Source: Oxyruncus cristatus
Lineage: Eukaryota > Chordata > Aves > Passeriformes > Cotingidae
Reading direction: 5' to 3'
DNA: 64,000 nucleotides
NCBI GenBank assembly: GCA_013399855.1
Contig: VXAY01012530.1
Coordinates: 6,377,881 to 6,441,880, forward strand
Below are positions 39,550 to 49,891 of this stretch, piece by piece (the first letter of the stretch is position 1; each line of letters begins with the position of its first letter). The notes beneath the pieces were generated by a model. The model saw nothing but the letters and a program-made list of their open reading frames with translations, had not been told where the DNA came from and ran no database searches. Position numbers and translations under genes: made by a program.

Positions 39550-40385
39550 TGTTAAGATCTGATTATTAAAATTATTAGAAATACCTCTGCCCAAATAAAG
39601 GTACAAATGAGACCAAATGCCAAAGTCAATGATATGGGTTTTATTTGATGGTAAATGTGAGACAGAGAGATAGAAAGAAATAGGGTAAAAGAGGGCAGGG
39701 GTAGAAGAAAGAAAGTGACAGAGAGATTAAAACAGAAAAAGTACCATGGCTCTGTGTAAACCGGCACTGTTCTGTCAGTGCCGTTCTGGTCTTCTTGATG
39801 GTGAGGGTTTCCCAAAAAACAGAGTCCAATGGATTAATATATGTTCAGGAGATGCCAGGCACCTCCCCTGGGAGTGGGGGAAGCTTTGCAGTCTCTTGTA
39901 ACAGATTTGGATCACATGCAGTCTTCTGAGATGGAAGGGCTCAGGCATGAATTAGGGTGGTGCTTTAGGCTCTTTGGTGGTTTATGACCCCTTCTCAGCT
40001 GCCTCTCATGTGAATGTCCCATGTGTACATGGTCTTCTCTAGGGGGCAGGGGCTACTTCTTTGGTTTGGTCTGGAGAGATTTCAATCATCACACACCTGA
40101 CACCCTTCTCCCACAGCACCCCCTGACCCTGACTAGGGCTGATTCTTAACACGAATGCATTCTTCTTTCCTGAGCCTTGCTTACTTCTCCTCAGACTTGA
40201 GATGATTAGACAATAGTCTTATCTCAAGTCCCCAGTCACAGCCCAAGCTCCAGTGGGGAGGCACTGGGAGGAAGGGGATGCTTTGGTGGCCACAGACAGA
40301 CTGTTGCTTCCTTGCAGTTTGACAAAAGGTCTTTCTATGATTTTGACAATGTTTAAGACATTACTGACCTAACAGTCCATCACAC
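39550..40385 (-). mobile_element. Probable solo LTR of an endogenous retrovirus (minus orientation)
   Basis: Read on the minus strand the segment begins tgtgatggactgttaggtca near 40385 and can end ...cagatcttaaca at 39550, giving a TG...CA element of about 835 bp. A TATA-like sequence (minus tatattaat, plus 39833-39842) lies about 190 bp before a polyadenylation signal (minus AATAAA, plus 39640-39645). A CT-rich stretch precedes the signal (plus 39650-39735 is GA-rich). Its base composition is richer in GC than the flanks. I see no clear flanking target-site duplication and no retroviral genes beside it, so it would be a solo LTR with uncertain ends. The family is not identified. Confidence 0.55.
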
Positions 40386-43300
40386 TTGGTTTGATGGATC
40401 CTTGAGGAAAAATAAAGATCCTTTCAAATTGGAACTGTGAGGTGGACACAATGGAGGCGGCTCTAGTACTGCTATGCAACATTAGCTATCATATTGTAAT
40501 CCAGTTACTGACCAGAAAAAACTTTTTTTCCATTGTGTTTAAATAAGGTACAGTTGGTATTAGTATTCTCTGGAAAACCTTAGAATCAAGTTTGGAAAAG
40601 CAAGAATTTGCATATAAATAGAATATTATAGAGAGATCTCCATTTCTCTTAGCAGGACTTTTTTTGTTGAATTCTTTGCTTTTTGCTTCTTTTTAAACAA
40701 ATAATTCTGTGGCTTAACTAGGATTTGTGATATGGGGAGGTTTGGACAGAAAATACATAAATTTCACATAATTAATATTTTGACATTATTGCTACAATGG
40801 TTAATCAGAAAATGTCAAATTATTTAAAATGTGTTAACTTTCTGCTTTTTTATGCTGTACTTTGATAATCCACAAGTCAATACAATTATTCATATTTTGA
40901 GTTGTGTACCAGGGACATGGGAACATTACAGGTTTAGTTTCTTTTGGAAGCTTAGTGTGTGCTAAGAATTCATGTAGGTACACTTGGGCATCTGCATTAT
41001 TAATAGTTATTGTAATTGCTGTGGGGAATGTGGATATGAAACATATTAAAGATTAAGTGATATTTGTGATTACATGTGCTGAGTATGACCAAAAGGAAGA
41101 ATCCCAGCATTAACCAGTGTATCAGAAAGCACCCCTTTTTTGCTGGTCAGATGAGATCATGAGAGTCGGGTTTCCCATCTATAATGCCAAATTTTGTGCT
41201 GGGAAGGGAGAACTGGGAAAAATTCCTTTAAGTAGGCTTAGATCTATAACTCTACTTGGAAATTTTTAGGCATCTTCAGCTGAAAAATCATGAAGTCCAG
41301 TGTTAAAAAATGGTTGTATATATAGCAATGATCACAGTTATGTGAAGTTATACTGAAGTTACAGCAGGTGAGACAAGAGAAAGTTAAGGAGAAAGCAAAG
41401 TCTTTACCATTTTTCATTTGGAAAAACTATTCCAGTTTTGCATTGCAGACTGACTTTAGATAGACACTAATAGCACAGTTTTGAATTTTTCTCTTGTGAT
41501 CCATGCGGTCGAACTCTCTGATCTGATCCACCTGAAAATTCTGGAAATATCATATCAGTAACAGTACATCTGTGAAGTTTTAAATCAAATCAGAACAACA
41601 TCTAGGCTTTTCTAGGTTTTCTGTTAGTAGGGATGCTGAGTAGTACTCAGATTGAATTTGCCATGGCTGGACATCTCAGCCTATTAGAGCTTTTTTTTTT
41701 TCCCCCCTTTTTTTCTTTTTTTAAGAAAAGGCTAAACCAGAATCAATTTCAACTTCATTATCTGTGATCTCCTTTCAAAGTGATTTTGTCCTCCTGTCTC
41801 AGAAATTGTAGGGTTGAGATAGAGGTTTACATTCTGATTTTTACCTTAATCATAATTGTGTTTTTATCATTTCAAAAGTAATACAAAAAAGGTCTGCAAC
41901 TGCGGGACACAGATGTGCATAAGACACGTGAGACCCTAGTAGATGTGAAAGGTTATATGCCTTCCACTTCTGTTATGATCAGACTTCCCTAGGCTCTTAT
42001 CACTGTTTTAACCTCAGCTGTGAAACCAACTGAAATCCATCTAGATGATGTGTGTAAAAAAATTAAGCACATCAAAATAGAACTTTTTTCTTTTTCATTT
42101 TAAATCTTCTTACTATAATGGCTTCAAAATCTTGATACTGGCTAGGTTCTTGGTGATGACTGACATCACTGTGTACTGACCAAAATTCTCTCTCCCTCCT
42201 CTTATTACCTAGTACCTTCAAGACTGCAGGCCTTCTTTGAGACATAAGTTGTACCTTTTTTTTGCTCTATGTGTATCCAATTAACAATAAGCTTAGGTCT
42301 TGGTCCCCAAGTGGAACTGATGGGAAGAATAGCAAAACACATCTGTAATAAGCTATAAAACTGTAATCAGACTGCTTGTAAATTCAATGTGCATGTTAAA
42401 TTATTGTGTTTATGTAGCTGGAGAATATGAGTGAAGCTGGAATTAAACAGTATTTCCTCAATGTTGATGTACACTAATCAAAATAACAGTATGGTTACCA
42501 GTAGACTCAGATTTTGACTCTGTTTATACCATTCTGATTTACCAGTATGATTACATAAATAACTACAAAGTGAAAGTAAATAGGGTAATTAAAAAACCCA
42601 AACCAACAGAAAAACAAAACAAAACCAACCTGCAGCAGTTATAGTTGTGACAAAGGGAAAGTCTGGGTTCATATTGTTGATAAAATGGATGTGTAAGGAA
42701 ATTAGCAGTTATGTTATTTCCATACCATAATACCTCTTATTATTGATACTAACTCTGTATTGGACATGAGTCTTAATTGCTACTTATTGTATAATTGCAA
42801 GGAAAACATGCATCAAGATAGTGGTGTTATTATTTGTTGTTCTGAGCATACAATACAATAGCAATACAGTGATCATCTTCTTCCATCATTCAGTATTTTA
42901 TCATTGCTTATCTCCGACTCTCTTTCCCCTGTTCCATGGCCCTGTTCCATGAAAATAGGATCATGCTAAGCATTATTTTCCCACATATTACTACAATTCT
43001 TTTAGCAGTCTCAGCCAATCTGTAAAACAAAAGTACGAGGATCTGTTCTTTCATGTTTTTTTAAATCATGAACCAAACTGACACAGCTGTTTTATGTGCT
43101 AATTGTCACCATGGGATAATTTTTGCAAATAATGTTATTTTTTAATTTGTTAAGAAATTTATTGTATCGTTATCATAGACATATTGCAAGTCAAGCTTAT
43201 CTGTTATATCTTTCCTAAAGAAGATCAGAAAGATGGCATTGGTTCTAGTCCCATGAGTCAGATACAGCAGAAAAAGAAGTCTCTCTCGTGCTGACCTGTT

Positions 43301-46300
43301 CATAGGTGGAGTTAATTTAAACTTGAAAGTTTTCTTCTTATTAGAAATATGATTGATTTTTACTGTGATCTGGGTCATTCAATATATGAGCCCTCTCCTT
43401 GGAGAATCCTGTAAAGGAATGTTTGTGTTTTGAAGAGTCTATAACTTCATGGGACCAGTATTCATATCTTCCACCAGCATTTGTTGGGTTCTCCTCTTTA
43501 CTAAAATGATCTTAATAGAAATAAAGACTCATGAAACAGTCTGTAGAAAGTTACTAAAGCTGAAGTAGTATGATGGCATTTTCTATCCCTTGATGAATAA
43601 ATTTGTATATTTGATACTTGATTTTGCTGGCATTTGGGCTGTGGCATATTTAGAAAGTTGATGGTATATCTCATAAGCAATCTGTTGAATAGAAGTTTCA
43701 ATGTGAGAGTATTTCTAGGCTTTCAAAAAAAAATCTTGCTGATTATGGTGCATTTATGAAATTAGTCAAATTGAAGAGTTGGCTTAAATGTGTGCAATCA
43801 TGAAATGTAAATAACACATTTTCCAAAAATGCAATTCTGAAATTCTGATGTGCTGAAATGTTCCAGAAACCTTTGTATGACCTCATGGAAAAGGGGGGAA
43901 AAAAACCCAAAATTAGTTGAATTAGTGGTAGATGATAATCGTATTTGCCTTTTTTTTTTTTTCCCATTTTTTTTTTTCTCCTTTGGTTACATTGCTGCTC
44001 ATAAAATTAAAACATTTCTTTTTCCTTGTAAAGTGAGATAGATCTTCCTCATAAATAAAGCTTTATGCAGATCAGACTTTCATATTAAATCAGAGCTGTC
44101 TTTACTTGTTAAATTCTGCTGTTGCATTTTGGTTTAATTGGCTTAGAGTTTTTCCTCTTTTCTTTGAGGGAAGGCTTGGCAAAGCAGCGAACCCATGTCC
44201 CCACCTTAGTTAGGTGTTTACTTCCCTTTCAGCACATCTGTCTCGTGTAGCCCAGCATTTCCAATCTGTAAGAGCACCTTGCATTATTCACAATATTGAA
44301 GTGGACAAACTTCTCGACTTATTCAGTTGTTGTCCACTTTCAGCATTGATTTATGTTAATGATGTGAGTGTTAAGCAGCTCTATATATTTTGTAGTACAC
44401 ACGTCCTCCTGTCCAAAATCTCAGACTAGCAGAGCCACCTCAAACGTCAGGCCTTGATGTACGAGGCACAGGTTTTCGCATGTCTGTCTTCCATCAGTTT
44501 AGTTTAACAAGTACTAAACAAGCCTTTAAACCATGTTAAAAGGCAAGCTCGAGTAGTAAAAAAGCTGTTATCTGGATACTTGGTGGTTTAAGCAATAGGT
44601 GCCAAAAGCTTTCAAAAACCTTTTTGATGTGAGCATGTAAACCTGTACAGAGGGAAGTTTGAAGCACCTGTCTTAGATGTGAGCCAAAGTGAGTCTACCT
44701 GATAATTTTCACCCATTCCTCTTCCACAGTGTCTTCTCTAAATATTCTGCTCAGGCCTTTGCAGTTTGTGTGAATAATGCCCCCATTCCCTCAAAGCCTT
44801 TGGTGGTCATTCTGATCAACCACATCAACTACAAACGGCTGAACTGGCCAACTGTGACAAGAGCTTCTCAATTTGCCAAGTTGCCAAATAATCTCAGAGC
44901 AGTGAAAGCTTTTTATGGATTTCTTTCCCTTACCTGCGCTCTATTGCCTCTCTAGCTTTATTCACCACAGAGCTATAATCTTAAATTTTAACTTAACCCA
45001 AGGAGGAAAGGAGCTGCAGACATAATGATTTTCATTGCTAATTTTATGAAAATTTCAAGAACAAGAGCTGAAGGATCAAACCAAAACACCATCTTCATTA
45101 CATATTCATTATACAGACCTGTACTCTATCTTTACTACTTCCAAAATACTGCAGTACAGTGTCAGCCATATAGACCTTCACACAGAGATACTGGCATGCC
45201 AGTGACAGGACTATACACTCTTATAGTTTGCACATAAAAATATCAGTTGAAAACTGTAATTCCAACTTTAACAGATTTGAAAGCTTCTTATACTTTCGTG
45301 TCTCTGTTCATACAAGTTGAACAAGTTGCTACTCATCTGTGTTTGCCAATATTATGATTTTATTATAATGCAGATATTACTGCATTTGGCTTCTTTCGAA
45401 TTTATTTGAATCACATGTTCTACTTCAGTGTTAACTAGGTGCAAGCTCCAAGATCTAAAAGATAAGACTATAATACTTTGGTACATTTCCTCGAAAATGT
45501 CTTTTATATGATTTAGTAGCTACACAGAGATTCCAACCAGAAACATGAAATAGTTCTAACTTGTAAGGTATCAGAATTTTAGGTTTCTGAGTGCTTTTTC
45601 TTCATGAGCTGCCTGCTTTTAGAATTTGAAAATTAATTTATCCATCCATTGTCTCAGAATTTATATATTTAAGTTATATTTACATAAAAATAAAACATCC
45701 TGTTCAGCTCATTTCAAAAATATTTGTCATCTTCTTAGCATTAGAGATCTACTGGGGTAAGCAGAGAGAGCATGCTGGAGCAGAACTGGTCTAGCCAAAC
45801 CATCTCCTCTCTCTCTTCATCCACTGTGGCTTCATTAAAAACGTTTAATGAAGGAAGAATCATACAGTACATTTCTCTCTTCCTTGAAATCACATCCAGA
45901 TTTTATCTCACATTGTAGCTTCAGTATCTCTACTCTGCCAGTCCAGGACAGTTAACTAGTCTATTGATAACCATGTTTCACAGATTTCAAAGATAATGGT
46001 GTAAAAAACCCTGAAGACTAGTTTGAAACTGAAAAGTTAGCAGTTCATACATTGAATTCTTGCTACTTCTGCATTTAGGAGGATATCGTGCATTCTGAAT
46101 ACAGTTAGATGATTCTAAAGCTTCTTTATGTCAATATAGCTCATACCTGTAAAAAATATCAGTGTAATGGCAGAAACAGTATGTTTTAGAACATTTTCTA
46201 TGTTTCAAAGAGAAAAATCACATAACTGAAATAGTAGAAAGGGGATAAAAGTTGTGCGTTAATGACATCAAAGATTTCTGTAATGGGGAATGGTATAAGC

Positions 46301-48660
46301 CAAATTTTGCAAATGCCATGATGCAATTATACTGTAAAAGAAAATATGGAGAAAACTGTGTAGAGTTTCCAAGACAGTGGAAATTCCCCAATGTATTTCT
46401 CTCCTTCTTCTCACCATCACTATGTTGTTATAATATTAAACAGCTTATGTAATAAACACCTTAAAGGTTAGAAATCACCTTAATTTGTATTCAGAATGTG
46501 GAAGAACAAGGTATAAGTGCTTTCCTTTACAGATGGAGCTTATCTTGAGGTGAATAGGATTTAAGACCCTCCCCTAACTTTCACATGTTCTATTTGCTAA
46601 TTTAGGTGATTCCCTCAACGTGTCCAGCATGTAGGTGAGCCATGAAAAGAGTAGGCTGGAGTGGGAGTAAATGGGGGGAATGAGGTTTTTTTTGCCCGAG
46701 TGTAGGTTTTGAGCCACCAAGGCCAGCCAGGAAAGGTGCTCCAGAAGAAGGGAATGGGGTCCTGGAGACATGTACCTGATGTGCCATGGCCTGGGACCAC
46801 TATTTGTAGGTGTCTAATGCTCCTCATGCCTTGCCTTGCAGAAAGTGCCGTGGTGTCTTAGTGCCACAGACTTGGCTGCAGTAGGAGGGCAAACATTGCC
46901 TCCATGAATCCAGCCTTGGGCTCTGTGTATCACAGGCAGAAAGTGCCTGTCTGCCAATGTATCTGAGAAGTTTGCCATGTCTGTTGGCTTTCTGATGCCT
47001 TATCCCCATAACAGCACAGTGAAGTGCCTGCAAGCTAGCAGGGAGGGCTGCTTTGAATTGATTTTGGTAAGGACTGCAGAGGAATCAGTTAGTTCATCTG
47101 CTGATCTGTCTCCCTGCATCTGACTACTGATTGCCTGATAAAATAGGGAGCACAGTAGCAATTTGTTGAAGATAATATTCTAAGTCTTTTAAGAAATGCA
47201 AGGAAACAGGTTTCAAAATGCCACCAATTAAAAGAAGTCTGAGGAAAGATATGGTTCAAGGTTGCTTGTTTTGCATGTCTGTTAAATTCTAATTTCTCTA
47301 GGTGACAAAACACCTTCGGCTCACATTGATTTCAGTTTGCTTAATACTGGTCAAATAGCTTAGGAAATAAGTTTAGTAGATTTAGGGGACTTTGATAGAA
47401 AAATGGAGCCACACAGAGCCTAAAGTGTATTAGAGACTGTTTCTAGTATTGCAACACTTTCTGGTCTGTCAAAAACAATGTCTGGCAGATTTTCCTATAC
47501 CCATGACTCCTATACCTCTTCCTACTGTGATGCAGGAAAATCTTACTTATTTAAAACTTTGATAGGTAATTTCCTATTTTCCCATCTCCTAGACAATACA
47601 GGCAATGCTTAGTAAGGACCTTGGGAGGGCTGTCTTCTTTTGCTCGGAAGCTTCAGTTAAGGAGAAGCAATGGAAAGATTTTTGCAAATAATTTATTTAC
47701 CAGTCTACCCTCTCAGTATTTTCTTTTACTTTGCCACTTCTCTTGAAAGTTCATTTTTTCTGTTTTTTGAAAGAGATCACCTTCTTCCCAGCACAAGAAA
47801 AGCACAGAACATCCCTTTACTTCTCCTTTTAGACCCAAAGACAGTATGAAAAACACATCTGATTTTTAGTGCAAAATATGCAAAATTACTCCACCCTCTC
47901 TTGATGGTGTTAACAGAAATAAATTAACAGAAAAATACTTTGATTGTTTTTTAAAATGGGCAAAATAGAAGAATTTATGGTTTTGTCTGTTGATAGTTTT
48001 ATAGTTCTGTTTTGCTGATAGTTTTACTAGCAGGAAAAAAGTTGTGAATGAGCATGAAAAAGTCCTAAAGGAATATGTAAAACACACCACCCAACTGCTC
48101 AACTGCTCACCCTTTGCAGATGTTATAGTGGGTGTCTACAGACTTCAGACATTATTCATGTTTATCACTTGTACAGCGGAACAGCTTTATTTTTGCACTG
48201 GAACAGATGTTTATGAGACTTTCACATCTTTCATAATGTTTATTTGCCTTTCACCAATGCTTCCAAGCTCTTTCGACATAAAATCAGAAGGAAAAACTAA
48301 GTCTGTACAAGTGTTTCTTAGCCTCTTCTAAATTTGTTTTCTTAGATAATTAAAATACTTTTTTTTTAGACTTATTTTGAAAAGGGACAACTATGGGTAG
48401 GCATGTATTAAACTTACAAGAGTTACAGGAAAAAATTTTCCCAGACATAAAATAATCAGGAAAAATAAAACATTTAGGATGTTTAGAGTAGTCTACAAAA
48501 CTTAGTTCAAATTTCTGAATTTGTTGAAAGTATAATATTCTGTCTGTTCTTTTAAACACTAATGTTGTTGTAGAAAATTTATGAGAAACGTAAATGGCTA
48601 TTTTCTGGAGCTGTTCAAAACCTGTATGAAAAATTCTCAAGTTCTCAGTTATGATTAGCA
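40386..48660. other. Unassigned intronic DNA upstream of PLXDC2 exon 2
   Basis: Mostly AT-rich. A GC-richer island at 46570-47060 lacks stops in all three minus frames over about 200 bp and contains an acceptor-like ttgccttgcag at 46831-46841. No protein similarity is recognised. Confidence 0.55.
41691..41722 (+). repeat. T/C homopolymer block
   Basis: A T-run, six C, then T-runs with one C. Similar pyrimidine blocks lie at 27811-27839, 43949-43985 and 52467-52500. They resemble polypyrimidine tracts, but no AG followed by a recognisable exon was seen. Confidence 0.8.
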
Positions 48661-48719
48661 AACTAATGTTCTACTCACTTATTATCTTGTTTTGTTTTTT
48701 TTTTCCTCTTGTCAAACAG
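48661..48719 (+). promoter_or_regulatory. PLXDC2: 3' splice site (branch region, polypyrimidine tract, AG) of PLXDC2 exon 2
   Basis: A T-rich tract (48687-48711, interrupted by a few purines) is followed by tcaaacag ending at 48719. Branch-point-like sequences AACTAAT (48661-48667) and CTCAC (around 48674-48678) sit about 40-55 bases upstream of the AG, a normal distance. The strength of the tract supports using this AG rather than those at 48742 or 48744. Confidence 0.8.
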
Positions 48720-48931
48720 GTGTGTTTTATGAAATTGTTCAGAGCTTCCCTCGATTAGAGGAGAATGTGCGAGTGGATTCATATGTAAGCAGCAACAGGT
48801 GGAGAAGGCACTCAGAGTCTCTCAAATCAATTGACACCAACAGGGCCAGCATGGGGCAGGATTCCTCTGAGCCAGGGGGTTTCACAGACCTGCTGCTTGA
48901 AGAAGGACATGACAACACCACCCAGATTGAG
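48720..48931 (+). CDS. PLXDC2: PLXDC2 coding exon (probably exon 2), plexin domain-containing protein 2
   Basis: This is an internal coding exon of 212 bp. The reading frame enters in phase 1 (two bases complete a split codon) and leaves in phase 0 after GAG. The 71-residue product contains QSFPRLEENVRVDS, then DTNRASMGQDS, then FTDLLLEEGHDNTTQIE. As I remember it, human PLXDC2 has the equivalent order (QAFPH..., DTNRASVGQDSPEP, FTDLLLDDGQDNNTQIE), with equal spacing over the last 64 residues. The paralogue PLXDC1 fits much less well. PLXDC2 is a type I membrane protein with an extracellular nidogen-like/PSI region and a short cytoplasmic tail. It is expressed in developing nervous system and endothelium and has been proposed as a PEDF receptor. 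This exon encodes the poorly structured N-terminal ectodomain just after the signal peptide. An NTT glycosylation sequon lies near its end. The first seven residues (VFYEIV region) differ from the human ones, so the exact 5' edge is slightly less certain; alternative AGs lie at 48741-48742 and 48743-48744. Confidence 0.9.
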
Positions 48932-48937
48932 GTAGAT
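48932..48937 (+). promoter_or_regulatory. PLXDC2: 5' splice site of PLXDC2 exon 2 (gtagat)
   Basis: The exon ends in ...attgag and the intron begins gtagat. The site keeps the invariant GT but departs from the gtaagt consensus at positions +4 to +6, so it is of moderate strength. It falls precisely where human PLXDC2 changes exon (after QIE, before EDTDHNYY). The frame runs on open for about 19 codons into the intron, but those residues are not PLXDC2-like. Confidence 0.8.
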
Positions 48938-49860
48938 ATTAATTCCATGTATTTTTTTTGTTCAATTTGTTATCTTCGATTGGGGTAAGTAAAAAATTAG
49001 GACATTTCCTTCAGTGTATTCAAATGTTGATGGAGAAGAGAACCTCTAGTCTTTGTGAAGCTGTCAGCATGTGGAAGCTAGAGTTTTCTCTTGTTCTGAG
49101 ACAGGAGCCTGTCCTTTCTGACTTTTGAAGATAGTCTCTTGAGACTGTCTGTCTCTTTACTGGAGAACACTTAAGGGAAGTCCCATGTTGTGGCAGTTCT
49201 GGAGAACTGGAGAAGGAAGTAATTTTAAAATAAAATACAGTTGAATTATTTTTCAAAATTTGGTGTAAACACCTCAATTTATGAGATTTTGCCTGTCTTT
49301 ATGGACAGCTATATCCAGGCACAAAGGGGAAAAGGCTCTAGAGAAATGAGAAATTGGAAGAAAATTCAGTTTGGTCATTGAAACAATTTGCACATTTTAT
49401 TTGATTTTTTGGTCTTCCAAAGAATAACATGGATCAAGTCCATCTGTTTGAAGTCTTGGGATGTTCTCCCTCTGTTTCATGGTGTCATTCAAACTCTGAT
49501 TTCTTGTTTAAAAAACTTTAACTGCCATATTTCCCTGTCCTCTGTCCTGTTTTGTTTGGTTGTTTTTGTTGTTGAGGTTTTTCAGGTATTGGTTTTGAGG
49601 TTTTCTTATTAACAAAATCTACATCCTGTTTTTCAACAAAATACAGCTTGGAATAAACTACACTTACCATTTTCACTGTTTAGAATCTGCTTCCAAAGCA
49701 ACAGTACTATTTATTTTTCAGTTCTGAGAATCTCACTCTAAGACAAACAAAACAGCTTTCAGATTTTGGGTTGTTACCTTACAAAATAAAGACGCAAAGC
49801 AATATAAAACCCATCTGTAGAGTCAACGGCATCTCTGTAGCATGAGTCAAAAAATAATAG

Positions 49861-49891
49861 TGCTTTCTGAGAGATGCTTTTCTGAGAGATG
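49861..49891 (+). repeat. ~15-bp tandem duplication
   Basis: tgctttctgagaga at 49861 is followed by tgcttttctgagaga at 49875, with one extra T in the second copy. Confidence 0.65.

Larger units (their letters stand above)
1..48719 (+). other. PLXDC2: PLXDC2 intron 1 (3' part, continues upstream of the window)
   Basis: Everything before the recognised exon is inferred to be intron, because PLXDC2 genes in vertebrates have very long first introns and no conserved exon of another gene was recognised here. The stretch is AT-rich, with long T and A runs and four clear transposon remnants (CR1 at 1-241, 1891-2165 and 26030-26830; LTR at 39550-40385). If transcription starts at an internal alternative promoter, part of it would instead be 5' flank. 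Strand follows the exon. Confidence 0.7.

Noticed and set aside
48932..48988. Extension of the PLXDC2 frame past the donor to the stop codon
   Set aside because: The residues after QIE lose all PLXDC2 similarity, and the GT at 48932 falls at the known exon boundary, so this is intron read-through.
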